The translations under genes were made by a program, and so were the position numbers. DNA of 57,030 nucleotides, from the NCBI GenBank assembly GCA_014534235.1, contig JACVRW010000006.1:1-57030 (forward strand), written 5' to 3'. The DNA comes from Thermoleophilaceae bacterium. Lineage in GTDB: Bacteria > Actinomycetota > Thermoleophilia > Solirubrobacterales > Thermoleophilaceae. Of this stretch, positions 37,399-46,008 are shown one piece after another (within the stretch, counting starts at the first letter, position 1; every line of letters starts with the position of its first letter). The notes beneath the pieces were generated by a model. That model searched no databases. It was not told the DNA's origin and saw only the letters and a list, made by a program, of their open reading frames with translations.

Positions 37399-38001
37399 GT
37401 GATCCAAGCGCTGCGCCGGCGTCTCACCTATGCGAACGCCATGGCGACGCTCGCCCTCTTCATCGCTCTCGGTGGCTCGTCCTATGCCGCCCTCTCTATC
37501 ACCGGTCGCAACGTCGAGAACGGCTCGCTCACCTACAAGGATTTGCGCCGGGACACTCTAGGAGGCAGCCGTATCAAGGAGTCCCGCCTCGGCACAGTGC
37601 GCAGCGCAAGGAATGCAGAGTCGCTCAACGGCGTGACGGCCGCGCGGCTGCTCGTACGGTGCCCAGCCGGAACCTTCCCCGTCTCGGACGTCTGCGTGGA
37701 GAGGACGTCACGCCAACCTGCGCCGTACGGCACAGCGGCGGTTATCTGCGAGAGCACGGATCGACAGGCGAGCGCCGGTCGGCGTCTACCGGACCACGAC
37801 GAGCTGATGACTGCGATTGGAGACGCCGATATCGCGCTTGCGCCAGGTGGGGAGCTGACGCGCAACGTGTATCCGTCGGGGTCGGTCTCCGGGGAGGTGG
37901 ATGTTCTCTACGTGACGAACAACGTTGGCAGCGTCGCACTCACGCCGAACACAGCCGCCGGCGCCAAGGCCTTTCGCTGCGTCGCCGACCCCTTGAACTA
38001 G
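37399..38001 (+). CDS. Exported protein of the LTYANAMATLA-type family
   Basis: 200-residue protein. The start is GTG 37399, with GGAGG four nt upstream. The N-terminus RRRLTYANAMATLALFIALG then GSSYAAL is a signal/anchor segment that I recall from many exported proteins of Thermoleophilia. A short linker with repeats of the type GRNVENGSLTYKDLRRDTLGG follows, then a domain with three or four cysteines. Function unknown. Confidence 0.7.
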   Translation: MIQALRRRLTYANAMATLALFIALGGSSYAALSITGRNVENGSLTYKDLRRDTLGGSRIKESRLGTVRSARNAESLNGVTAARLLVRCPAGTFPVSDVCVERTSRQPAPYGTAAVICESTDRQASAGRRLPDHDELMTAIGDADIALAPGGELTRNVYPSGSVSGEVDVLYVTNNVGSVALTPNTAAGAKAFRCVADPLN

Positions 38002-38050
38002 CAGGCGACTCTGGCCCGCAGTCGCGGGTCGACAACCGGAAGGAGAGCTG

Positions 38051-39133
38051 ATGTCCTCCCTGCCGTCTCATCTGCTCGAGACCGGTGATCACGGACGGCT
38101 CGACCTCCACCCGAGTTGCCCCGTGTGTCGGCGCGAGCGGCTTGTCGGGATGCTCAGGTGCCGTCCCGTGCGTTCGCGTCGACTCCAGGCGGCGCTCGCG
38201 ACCGGCGTTTTTGCGTTTTCGGCAGCGGCGCCTGCAGTGGCAGCAATACCGCCTGAACGCGATCGCCACCAGGAGGGCGTGGCAGCGCCGGAGCGACCTG
38301 TGAGCGGCGGCCGTGAACGGCCGCCCGACGGCGTCGACGACCCCGACTTCGACCCGGGCGGGGACACAGAGTTGCCGTTCGACGTCGGAGCGCCGGATAC
38401 GGCGCCGATGGATGAAGAGGACGTGGATACGGGCCAGGGCCCCCCGATGGAGGTGGAGCCTCCAGAAGATCTGTCCGCGCGCGTAATCGCGCCGGATGAG
38501 CCCGAGTCTGAGACGCCCGCGGGCGGCGACGCACCTGTCCCGCCCGCGGAGGCGGCGCCGGTCCCCCCGCCCCCTGCAAGCGTGGAGCCCACGCCGGCCC
38601 CACCTCCGCCAGCGACGATGGACGAGCCGGCGAAAGCCGACGAGCCAGCTTCGCCGGACTCCCGCGGACCGAAGGCGAAGTCGGAACCGGGCCGGGATCA
38701 CGGATTACCGAACCGAACGAAGATCACCCGACCGGACGCGACGACGAGACCGGTCGAGCCGCGGTTGTCGCCCCTGGCACCGGCCGGCAACGTGGCTCCC
38801 TCCATCGTGAGCTCGCCCGGGAGACTCTCTACGCAGCCGGCGCCTGTCTCGACGTCCCAGCAGGTCGCCGTCGCCCCGCCCAGTGCTCCCGGCGAGAACT
38901 CGCGCAGTGCTTCCGGCGAGAAGGGTTCGCGGCCGCTACGAGGGCAGGCGCGGGTCTACGTTGTCCAGTCCGGCGACTCCCTCTGGTCGATCGCTCGGAC
39001 GGTGCTCGGGTCGTCCGCTTCTCCCGCGCGCATCGCTCGAGAGGTCGATCGCCTTTGGGATCTCAACAAGGATCGGATCGGTACGGGCAACCCGGATCTC
39101 CTGATGGTGGGCACTAAGCTCAGGCTCCGGTAA
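38051..39133 (+). CDS. Exported LysM-domain protein with N-terminal CPVC motif
   Basis: 360-residue protein. The N-terminus has a cysteine knuckle HPSCPVCRRERLVGML, then a hydrophobic segment (ALATGVFAFSAAAPAVAA, residues 50-67). A long Pro/Ala/Glu/Asp-rich region (residues 75-295) is probably extended through the wall. The C-terminus is one LysM domain, YVVQSGDSLWSIARTVLG to LLMVGTKLRLR, which binds peptidoglycan. Start ATG 38051 has AAGGAG upstream. Likely cell-wall associated. Confidence 0.8.
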   Translation: MSSLPSHLLETGDHGRLDLHPSCPVCRRERLVGMLRCRPVRSRRLQAALATGVFAFSAAAPAVAAIPPERDRHQEGVAAPERPVSGGRERPPDGVDDPDFDPGGDTELPFDVGAPDTAPMDEEDVDTGQGPPMEVEPPEDLSARVIAPDEPESETPAGGDAPVPPAEAAPVPPPPASVEPTPAPPPPATMDEPAKADEPASPDSRGPKAKSEPGRDHGLPNRTKITRPDATTRPVEPRLSPLAPAGNVAPSIVSSPGRLSTQPAPVSTSQQVAVAPPSAPGENSRSASGEKGSRPLRGQARVYVVQSGDSLWSIARTVLGSSASPARIAREVDRLWDLNKDRIGTGNPDLLMVGTKLRLR

Positions 39134-39140
39134 GCCTCGC

Positions 39141-39758
39141 TTGAGGGCGCCGCCCGGGAGTCATGGTCCTAACCACACGCCCCATCTGACGCGCCAGCCG
39201 ATCTTCTACTACGACCTCGGCTCGCCGTACGCCTACCTGGCTGCCGAGCGCATTCAGCATGTTCTGGCGGTCGTTCCGATCTGGCAGCCGATCCTTCTCG
39301 GGGGCATCTGGAAGAAGACCGGCGGTCGGTCCTGGGCCACCACCGAGCGCCGGGAGGCCGGGATGGCGGAAGTCGAGCGGCGGGCCGAGCGATACGGCTT
39401 GATGCCCATCAAGTGGCCCGACGGGTGGCCCAACAACACGCTGACCGCCATGCGCGCCGCGACGTTCGCGCAACAGACCGGCCGCGCCGTGGCGTTCTCC
39501 TTGGCCGCGTTCAGGCAGGCGTTCGCCGCGGGCAGGGACCTATCGGAGATCGATAACGTCCTGATCGCCGCCGCCGCCTGCGAGCTCCACCCACACGCCG
39601 TACTGAAGGGAATTGGGATGCGCTCGACCAAGGACCGGCTGCGTGACGCCACACGGGAGGCCTTCGAACGCGGTGTACGCGGCGTGCCGACCATCGCAGT
39701 CGGCGACGAGCTCTTCTGCGGCGACGACCGACTCGAAGAAGCGGCAGCCGCGCTGTAA
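39141..39758 (+). CDS. DsbA-fold protein, 2-hydroxychromene-2-carboxylate isomerase/GST-kappa-like
   Basis: 205-residue thioredoxin-like protein. After strand 1, FYYDLGSPYAYLAAERI has Ser-Pro-Tyr where thiol oxidases have CxxC, which marks the HCCA isomerase/GST-kappa group that uses glutathione or another thiol. Late motifs GVRGVPTIAVGDELFCGDDRLEE fit the family (cis-Pro in VPT, GxDRL). The start is uncertain: TTG 39141 is the longest; CTG 39186 would begin just before the domain. Confidence 0.78.
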   Translation: MRAPPGSHGPNHTPHLTRQPIFYYDLGSPYAYLAAERIQHVLAVVPIWQPILLGGIWKKTGGRSWATTERREAGMAEVERRAERYGLMPIKWPDGWPNNTLTAMRAATFAQQTGRAVAFSLAAFRQAFAAGRDLSEIDNVLIAAAACELHPHAVLKGIGMRSTKDRLRDATREAFERGVRGVPTIAVGDELFCGDDRLEEAAAAL

Positions 39759-39842
39759 GCGGTTCGCGCGGCTCCGCTTGGTCGTTCTGACGATCGACCT
39801 ATGCGTCGAGGTCCGCGCGGGTTGCACCAAATGGCCAACGGG

Positions 39843-39848
39843 TACTCT
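39843..39848 (+). promoter_or_regulatory. pdhA: Leaderless -10 element (TACTCT) before pdhA
   Basis: TACTCT ends 9 nt before an in-frame GTG at 39858. This favours GTG 39858 over upstream ATGs at 39801 and 39831. Confidence 0.45.
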
Positions 39849-39857
39849 CCGACGCAA

Positions 39858-41234
39858 GTGGCCATACGAGAGACGACAAAGACACGAAAGAACGGCGACG
39901 GCACCGCTCCCGGTGACGTAACCAAGCCCGAGGAGATTCGCTTCGGCGAGGTCAAGCACGACCTCCCCGACCCGGAAACTTGCCGCACGGTTCTCTCGAA
40001 GATGATGCTCATCCGCCGCTTCGAGGAACGGGCGGGTGAGATGTACGCGAAGGCGAAGATCGGCGGCTTCCTCCACCTCTGCATCGGAGAGGAGGCCGCG
40101 ATCGTCGGGGCCACTCAGGCGCTCCGCGACGGCGACTACCTGATCTCCACCTACCGCGAGCATGGCCAAGCGCTCGCGCGTGGCACGCACCCCAACGGGG
40201 TAATGGCCGAGCTCTTCGGACGTGAGGACGGCTGCTCGCGTGGCCGTGGCGGCTCGATGCACCTCTTCGACTGGGAGAAGCGATTCCTCGGCGGTTACGG
40301 GATCGTGGGCGGCAGCCTCCCCCTCTCCGCCGGTGTCGCGCTCGCCTGCGACTACCTCGAGACCGACGACGTGATCCTCTCGATGATGGGCGACGGCGCG
40401 ACGAACCAGGGCACTTTCGGCGAGACGATGAACCTCGCCGCACTGTGGAGCCTGCCGGTCGTGTTCGTGATCGTCAACAACCAGTTCGGGATGGGGACCG
40501 CGCTTCATCGGCACTCGGCGGTCACGGACCTGTCGCGCAAGTCGGAGGGGTTCGGCGTGCCCGGGACGCGCTGCGACGGGATGGACGCACTCGACGTCCA
40601 CTCCGTGGTATCGGACGCGCTCGCGCACGCGCGTGAGCAGCGCCAGCCGCAACTCGTCGAGGCCGTGACGTACCGCTACCGCGGACACTCGATGGCGGAC
40701 CCCGAGGAGTACCGCTCGAAGGAAGAGGTCGAGGAGTGGCGGCGGCGCGACCCGATCCAGGCGTTCGCCAGGCGGCTCGTGGACGAGGGCGTCCTCGGTC
40801 AGGATGAGGTCGAGAAGCTGGATGCGGAGGCGATCGAGGCGGTCGACGAGTCGGTGAAGTTCGCGGACAAGTCGCCCTTCCCGGAGCTCGACTCCCTCTA
40901 CGACGACGTCTACGTCTTCACCGACGAGGTGCCGGCGTGGTGGACGGTGGACGAACGCACTCCGGAGGTCCACCGAGGCGAACGCGAGCGCGAGGCCGGG
41001 CAGGTGCCGCATGACCTCGCGGAGAAGGGCGCCGCCTACGCGGGCGTCGGCGACCGGCAGGCACGCAAGCGACGTACCCCGACCGACCGGCGCCAAGAGG
41101 GCGCTCAGCAGGGCCCCGGCGAGGATGGCGAGGCAGCCGAGGAGGTGGAGCCCGGCACGACGGACCCGGCGACCGCCGCCGCCGGCGGCGAGGTCGGCTC
41201 GGCGGAACCGGCGGACGAGGGAGGCGCCGACTAG
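39858..41234 (+). CDS. pdhA: Pyruvate/2-oxoacid dehydrogenase E1 alpha subunit with long acidic tail
   Basis: 458-residue ThDP enzyme subunit. ThDP motif MGDGATNQGTFGETMNLAALWSLPVVFVIVNN, HSMADPEEYRSKEEVEEW phosphorylation-loop region, and GRGGSMHLFD substrate-side motif. The catalytic domain ends near residue 360; the rest is a low-complexity Glu/Ala/Gly/Arg-rich tail of roughly 95 residues that ordinary E1 alpha proteins lack. Start chosen from the -10 element; ATG 39831 and 39801 are in frame. The pdhB start overlaps its stop (TAGTG). Substrate could also be a branched-chain 2-oxoacid. Confidence 0.9.
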   Translation: MAIRETTKTRKNGDGTAPGDVTKPEEIRFGEVKHDLPDPETCRTVLSKMMLIRRFEERAGEMYAKAKIGGFLHLCIGEEAAIVGATQALRDGDYLISTYREHGQALARGTHPNGVMAELFGREDGCSRGRGGSMHLFDWEKRFLGGYGIVGGSLPLSAGVALACDYLETDDVILSMMGDGATNQGTFGETMNLAALWSLPVVFVIVNNQFGMGTALHRHSAVTDLSRKSEGFGVPGTRCDGMDALDVHSVVSDALAHAREQRQPQLVEAVTYRYRGHSMADPEEYRSKEEVEEWRRRDPIQAFARRLVDEGVLGQDEVEKLDAEAIEAVDESVKFADKSPFPELDSLYDDVYVFTDEVPAWWTVDERTPEVHRGEREREAGQVPHDLAEKGAAYAGVGDRQARKRRTPTDRRQEGAQQGPGEDGEAAEEVEPGTTDPATAAAGGEVGSAEPADEGGAD

Positions 41235-42217
41235 TGCCGGTCATGCGCTACCGCGAGGCGCTCAACCAGGCGCTTCGCGAGGAGATGCGAGCCGACGAGA
41301 AGGTCTTCCTCATGGGAGAGGACATCGGCGTCTTCCAGGGCGCGTTCAAGGTCACCGCGGGGTTGCTGGAGGAGTTCGGGGAGAAGCGGGTCCGCGACAC
41401 GCCGATCTCCGAGAACACGATCGTCGGGATGGGCGTGGGCTCGGCGATGGTCGGCCTGCGACCCGTGGTGGAGCTCATGACGATCAACTTCTCGCTCCTT
41501 GCGATGGATCAGATCGTCAATCACGCGGCGGCGATCCGTTACATGTTCGGCGGGCAGGTGAAGGTGCCGATGGTGATCCGGATGCCGCAGGGCGCCGGTC
41601 ACCAGCTCGGCCCCACACATTCACACTCCTTCGAGGCCTTCTACCTCCACGTGCCCGGGCTGCTCGTGGCCGTTCCCAGCACCGCGGCGGACGCCAAGGG
41701 CCTCCTCAAGGCGGCGATCCGCGACGACAATCCCGTGATCTTCATCGAGCACGAGACCCTCTACGGCCAGCGGGGCGAGGTGCCGGAGAACGGGGGCCCG
41801 ATGCGCTTCGGGGAGGCGGCGGTCCGCAGGCAGGGAGACGACGTCACGATCATCGGCATCTCCCGCATGGCGATCACCGCGCAGAAGGCCGCCGACAGCC
41901 TTGCCGAGACGCACGAGATCGAGGCCGAGGTCATCGATCCGCGGACGCTGCGCCCGCTCGACCTCGACACGATCCGCGACTCCGTCAAGAAGACGAACCG
42001 TGCCGTCATCGTCGAGGAGGGCTGGCCGCACGGCGGCGTGGGCGCGAATCTGGCGGCGTTGATCCAGGAGCAGGCCTTCGACTGGCTCGACGCTCCGGTC
42101 GAGCGGGTCACCGGTGCAGACGTGCCGATGCCGTACTCCAAGCCCCTCGAGCAAGCCGCGTTCCCGCACGAGGAGCATGTAGTCCAGGCCGCGCTGGCGA
42201 CCTTCCGCGATCTGTAG
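41234..42217 (+). CDS. pdhB: Pyruvate/2-oxoacid dehydrogenase E1 beta subunit
   Basis: 327-residue partner of E1 alpha, transketolase-like. Hallmarks: YREALNQALREEM, MGEDIGVFQGAFKVT, RVRDTPISENTIVGMGVGSAM, and the C-terminal VEEGWPHGGVGANLAALI. Full length and uninterrupted. Starts with GTG overlapping the pdhA stop by one base. Confidence 0.94.
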   Translation: MPVMRYREALNQALREEMRADEKVFLMGEDIGVFQGAFKVTAGLLEEFGEKRVRDTPISENTIVGMGVGSAMVGLRPVVELMTINFSLLAMDQIVNHAAAIRYMFGGQVKVPMVIRMPQGAGHQLGPTHSHSFEAFYLHVPGLLVAVPSTAADAKGLLKAAIRDDNPVIFIEHETLYGQRGEVPENGGPMRFGEAAVRRQGDDVTIIGISRMAITAQKAADSLAETHEIEAEVIDPRTLRPLDLDTIRDSVKKTNRAVIVEEGWPHGGVGANLAALIQEQAFDWLDAPVERVTGADVPMPYSKPLEQAAFPHEEHVVQAALATFRDL

Positions 42218-42228
42218 GAGGAGATCGG

Positions 42229-43638
42229 ATGGCCACCGACATCACAATGCCCCGCCTGTCCGACTCAATGGAGGAGGGCACCGTTCTCAAGTGGCTGGTG
42301 GACGAAGGCACCGCGGTTACGCGCGGTGAGCCGCTCGTCGAGATCGAGACGGACAAGGCGAACATGACCTACGACGCCGACACCGACGGCGTGCTGGTGG
42401 AGATCGTGGCCCAGGAAGGAGACACCCTCCCGATCGGCGAGGTGATTGCGCGCGTTGGCGAGCCCGGCGAGGTGAAGGGCGACGGCAAGCCGGCGGCCGA
42501 GGAGGAGGCGGCGGCAGCAACAGAGCGGGGAGCGGAGAAAGCCGAGGCGGAAGCGCCTTCTGCGCCCGACGAGGACGCGGCAGGCGCCCGCGGTGAGGCC
42601 CGCGGCGCGGCCGGCGCCGAAGCGGGCGGCGGCGAGACGCAAGCCGGCGACGGCACGGGCACCGCCACTCGCGAGCGAAAGCCGGCCGGCGACGGCGACG
42701 GTCGCATCAAGGCCTCCCCAGTGGCGCGCCGGATGGCGCGCGAGCTCGGCGTGGAGCTGGCCGACATAGAGGGCACTGGCCCTGGCGGCCGAATCGTCAA
42801 GGCGGACGTAGAGGCGGCGGCCGGCGATGGCGCGAAGGCTGCGCCGGCCGAGGCGCCCGCGGAGGAGCGCGAGGAGGCGCTGCCGGCCGAACCGCCGGTC
42901 GCCGAAGAGCGCCCGGTCGCGGCCGAGCCCGCCCGCGAGGAGGCCGGGCCGAAGGGACGCGCTGAGATCCACGAGCTCACGCGCCTGCAGCAGACGATCG
43001 CCCGCCGGATGGCTGAGTCAAAGGCCACCGCGCCTGATTTCGCCATCTCGCTGACGGTCGACATGACGAACGCCGTCGAGCTGCGGACCAGGCTCAAGGA
43101 GGTCACCGATCCGGCGCCCTCCTTCAACGACATGGTCGTCAAGGCCGCCGCGATGGCGTTGCGCGAGCACCCGCGCGTCAACGGGGCTTACCGGGACGGG
43201 AAGTTCGAGCTCTACGAGAAGGTCAACGTCGGCGTCGCGGTGGCCGCGGAGGACGCGCTCGTCGTGCCGACGGTCTTCGACGCTGACACGAAGTCGCTCG
43301 GTCAGATCGCGCGCGACGCCCGGGCGGCGGCCGCGAAGGTCCGCGACAAGACGATCACGCCACCGGAGCTCTCCGGCGCCACGTTCACTGTGTCGAACCT
43401 GGGCATGTTCGGAATCGAGTTCTTCATGGCGATCATCAACCCACCGCAGGCCTCGATCCTGACCGTCGGAAAGCTCGAGAAGCGCCCTGCGGTCGGCGAC
43501 AACGACCGCATAGTCGCACGGGACCAAATGACGCTCAGCCTGGTGTGCGACCACCGCATCCTCTATGGCGCCGACGGCGCGCAGTTCCTCCAGCGCGTGA
43601 AGCAGCTGCTGGAGCAGCCGCTTTCGCTGGCCCTCTAG
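42229..43638 (+). CDS. pdhC: Dihydrolipoamide acyltransferase (E2)
   Basis: 469-residue E2 core. One lipoyl domain at residues 1-80 with lipoylation site EIETDKANM, an Ala/Glu/Gly-rich linker of about 80 residues, an E1/E3-binding domain (ASPVARRMARELGVELADIEG, TGPGGRIVKADVEA), a second linker, and the catalytic domain. The active-site motif reads VCDHRILYGADGAQFL: the histidine is kept but the usual H-x3-D-G aspartate is tyrosine. GGAGGAG precedes ATG 42229. Last gene of the pdhABC unit. Confidence 0.94.
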   Translation: MATDITMPRLSDSMEEGTVLKWLVDEGTAVTRGEPLVEIETDKANMTYDADTDGVLVEIVAQEGDTLPIGEVIARVGEPGEVKGDGKPAAEEEAAAATERGAEKAEAEAPSAPDEDAAGARGEARGAAGAEAGGGETQAGDGTGTATRERKPAGDGDGRIKASPVARRMARELGVELADIEGTGPGGRIVKADVEAAAGDGAKAAPAEAPAEEREEALPAEPPVAEERPVAAEPAREEAGPKGRAEIHELTRLQQTIARRMAESKATAPDFAISLTVDMTNAVELRTRLKEVTDPAPSFNDMVVKAAAMALREHPRVNGAYRDGKFELYEKVNVGVAVAAEDALVVPTVFDADTKSLGQIARDARAAAAKVRDKTITPPELSGATFTVSNLGMFGIEFFMAIINPPQASILTVGKLEKRPAVGDNDRIVARDQMTLSLVCDHRILYGADGAQFLQRVKQLLEQPLSLAL

Positions 43639-43674
43639 GCGAACGGCGCCCGTCCCTCCCGGCCTTCGACCACA

Positions 43675-43698
43675 CCGGCGCACGCCGGCGGGCATTTT
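43675..43698 (+). terminator. Candidate terminator after pdhC
   Basis: CCGGC-GCAC-GCCGG stem-loop followed by CGGGCATTTTC. The T-run is short and offset, so confidence is moderate. The rest of the 200-nt gap up to 43832 shows no gene. Confidence 0.4.
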
Positions 43699-43832
43699 CT
43701 GCCTGAGCGGCTGGCATGGATGGTGCCGGTGACGGGTAGCTGTGCGCGCAGCCTTCTTCGAGCGGGGGCCGCGCGGGCCGGATGGCGCGCGCGGCGCGCC
43801 GCCGCTGCGTTCGAGGGGCTCGAGGCAAGGGC

Positions 43833-43838
43833 TAGCCT
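43833..43838 (+). promoter_or_regulatory. Leaderless -10 element (TAGCCT) for the LOG-family gene
   Basis: TAGCCT ends 7 nt before ATG 43846; no ribosome-binding site. Confidence 0.5.
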
Positions 43839-43845
43839 CGGATGC

Positions 43846-44562
43846 ATGGACGGTTACGAGCCGCGCATGCCGCAGACCCTCGACGAGGAGATCATCGGCG
43901 CCCAAGAGGCGGCCGTAGTCTCCACCCTCAGCGACGCCGACCGGATCGAACGGATCGAGCGGGAGCTCCAGATCGGCTTCGACGCAATGGCACACATCGG
44001 CGCCGCCGCCTCCTTCTTCGGTTCGGCGCGCACCTCGCGCGCCGATCCGGAGTACGCGCTCGCGCGCGAAACCGCGCGCCTCGTCGGGCAGGCCGGCATG
44101 GCGATCATCACCGGCGGCGGACCTGGCGCGATGGAGGCCGCCAACCGCGGGGCTCAGGACGCCGGCGCGCCTTCGATCGGCCTGAACATCGAGCTCCCGT
44201 TCGAGCAGCGGATGAACCCGTGGGTCGAGCTGGGGCTCGAGTTCCATTACTTCTTCACGCGGAAGGTGATGTTCGTCCGCTATGCGAGCGGCTTCGTCGT
44301 GTTTCCGGGCGGCTTCGGCACGCTCGACGAGCTGTTCGAGTCCCTCACGCTGATCCAGACGGCCAAGATCCGCAACTTCCCAGTCATCCTGGTCGGGCGG
44401 GACTACTGGCAGGGCCTCATCGACTGGATCTGTGAGAGACCGCTGGGCGAGGACAAGATCACGCCCGAAGACGTAGAGCTCTACACCGTTACGGACGAGC
44501 CGGAGGAGGTACGGGAGATCCTGGTCGGGGCGGCGCATCGGCAGGCGCGCCGGCCGCAGTAG
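43846..44562 (+). CDS. LOG-family nucleotide 5'-monophosphate phosphoribohydrolase-like protein
   Basis: 238-residue Rossmann protein often mis-called lysine decarboxylase. Diagnostic motifs: ASFFGSARTSR, ITGGGPGAMEAANRGA and VVFPGGFGTLDELFESL (PGGxGTxxE). LOG enzymes release the base from N6-substituted AMP or from AMP and IMP. The first 45 residues are an extra N-terminal helix region. An open frame continues upstream but has no family similarity, and the -10 element supports ATG 43846. Confidence 0.88.
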   Translation: MDGYEPRMPQTLDEEIIGAQEAAVVSTLSDADRIERIERELQIGFDAMAHIGAAASFFGSARTSRADPEYALARETARLVGQAGMAIITGGGPGAMEAANRGAQDAGAPSIGLNIELPFEQRMNPWVELGLEFHYFFTRKVMFVRYASGFVVFPGGFGTLDELFESLTLIQTAKIRNFPVILVGRDYWQGLIDWICERPLGEDKITPEDVELYTVTDEPEEVREILVGAAHRQARRPQ

Positions 44563-44711
44563 GGGGAGGCGCCGGCCGCGGCCGGGACGACACACCGGCC
44601 AGCACGCAGCGCGCCGGCTCGCTGGCAGCTCGACACACCTCAGACGGTTTCTTGCGGATGAGGCCCGCGGAACGACCGGGCGGTGCCCGCCGGCGCCCCC
44701 GAGCGCGGTGG

Positions 44712-45851
44712 TCAGTCCTCGGCGAACCGGAAGCCCGTCGCCGCCGGCTTGATGTGGATTGGGCTCAGCGGCATGCCATCCGGCAGCTGTGGATAGTTGA
44801 AGCCGCGCGGAGCGACGTCATTTGGGGTCTCCGGGTGAAACAGCGCGGCAAGGTACTGGATGTGGTCGCGCCCCACGTCAAGCTCCGTCTGGCCGCCGCC
44901 GTAGACGCCGATGCCCCGCTCGAAGCAGAAGTCGTAGGCGCGCCCGAGCTCCCGAAGGGAGCCGATTCGCGATGGCTTGATGTTCACCATGCGCGGCTCC
45001 CACTCGAGGGCGAGGATGTCGTCGACCGAGTGGATCGGGGCATCCCAGGTGATCCGGTCGCGGTGCTCCTCGAGGATGGGTCGGGTGTCGTCGTTGATGT
45101 CCGGATCCTCGAGCCACGCGTTCGGGAAGGCCTCGCAGAGCTTCCTGTACAGCGCGGGGTCGGTATCGACGTCTACCGGTGTGCCCTTGTACTGGCCCTT
45201 CAGGTCGAGCGAGTCGACGGCGCCCGAGGCCGCCAGCTCCTCGATCAGCGCGTCGGTCCAGTTGTTGGTCGGATCGAGCTTGAAGCGCGTCCCGGGGTAG
45301 CGCTCGAGCACACGCATCATGCGCTCGGAGGTCTCCGGCTTGTTGCTGTCCAGTCCCCCGAGGCGCATCGAGACCACATAGTTGAGGGGACGGAGCTCGC
45401 GCCCCACGTGGCCGGCGAGCGAGCGGCCCGCCTGGCGTAGGGCCAGGTCGAGCGCCGCCGACTCGAACGCCCAGTTTCGGTAGCGGCGCGAGACCTCGCG
45501 CACCGGCGGCTCCGGGAAGACGTCGAGCTCGGCCAGCCGCTCGGAGAAGGTCTCGAGCCTCCAGGAGCCGGCCAGCGCGAGCGTGCCGGACGCTGCCTGG
45601 AAGGCGACGTGGTCGAGGCCGTCGTAGGTCACGTCCTCGCCGACCCCCTCTTGGTCGCGTCCGCGCAGCCCGATCAGCGTCGTATAGCGGACGAACTCCT
45701 CGGAGAAGGCGAGCTCGCGCCCCTCGAGGTCGTAGCCCTCGACCTCGAGCGGCAGCGAGGCCAGCTGTTCCCAGGTTCCCACCGCCGCCGAGACTAGCGG
45801 GGCTCCGCGGAGCCGCCTCGGCGCCGCCGCGGCCGCGGCTGAGAGCTCCAT
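44712..45851 (-). CDS. Enolase-superfamily (MLE/epimerase-like) protein
   Basis: 379-residue TIM-barrel enzyme of the enolase superfamily by motif order: RFKLDPTNNW (Asp-x-Asn on strand 3), NAWLEDPDINDDT (Glu on strand 4), WDAPIHSVDDI, and VNIKPSRIGSLREL (Lys on strand 6), then GGGQTELDVGRDHIQ. The classic K-x-K on strand 2 is not seen (YVVSMRLGG), so it is not a standard muconate cycloisomerase or dipeptide epimerase. Start taken at ATG 45851 (MELSAAAAAAP); upstream codons are in frame but poor. It follows the F420 oxidoreductase with about 160 nt between; those bases hold no gene I can support. Confidence 0.75.
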   Translation of the reverse strand: MELSAAAAAAPRRLRGAPLVSAAVGTWEQLASLPLEVEGYDLEGRELAFSEEFVRYTTLIGLRGRDQEGVGEDVTYDGLDHVAFQAASGTLALAGSWRLETFSERLAELDVFPEPPVREVSRRYRNWAFESAALDLALRQAGRSLAGHVGRELRPLNYVVSMRLGGLDSNKPETSERMMRVLERYPGTRFKLDPTNNWTDALIEELAASGAVDSLDLKGQYKGTPVDVDTDPALYRKLCEAFPNAWLEDPDINDDTRPILEEHRDRITWDAPIHSVDDILALEWEPRMVNIKPSRIGSLRELGRAYDFCFERGIGVYGGGQTELDVGRDHIQYLAALFHPETPNDVAPRGFNYPQLPDGMPLSPIHIKPAATGFRFAED

Positions 45852-46008
45852 CGAGCGGACGGTCGTCCCGGTGGCACGCGGCAGCGGCACGGGCCACCGT
45901 CGCCACGACCTGCTCTCCGACCTCCCATTCGCGATCCGGCCCCACCAGCTCGCCCAGCCCTATCGGCGCCATCAGCAGCGGGCCCAGCGTCTCCGTGTCC
46001 GCGTACTC

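Noticed and set aside
44563-44711. GC-rich palindromes such as CCGGCCGCGGCCGG between convergent genes as terminators
   Set aside because: No T-tract, and such palindromes are frequent by chance in this base composition.
45880-46008. Protein-like minus-strand stretch EYADTETLGPLLMAPIGLGE directly after the F420 oxidoreductase stop
   Set aside because: GC at third positions is high, but there is no start codon with a ribosome-binding site and no end before the next gene; I cannot assign it to a family.
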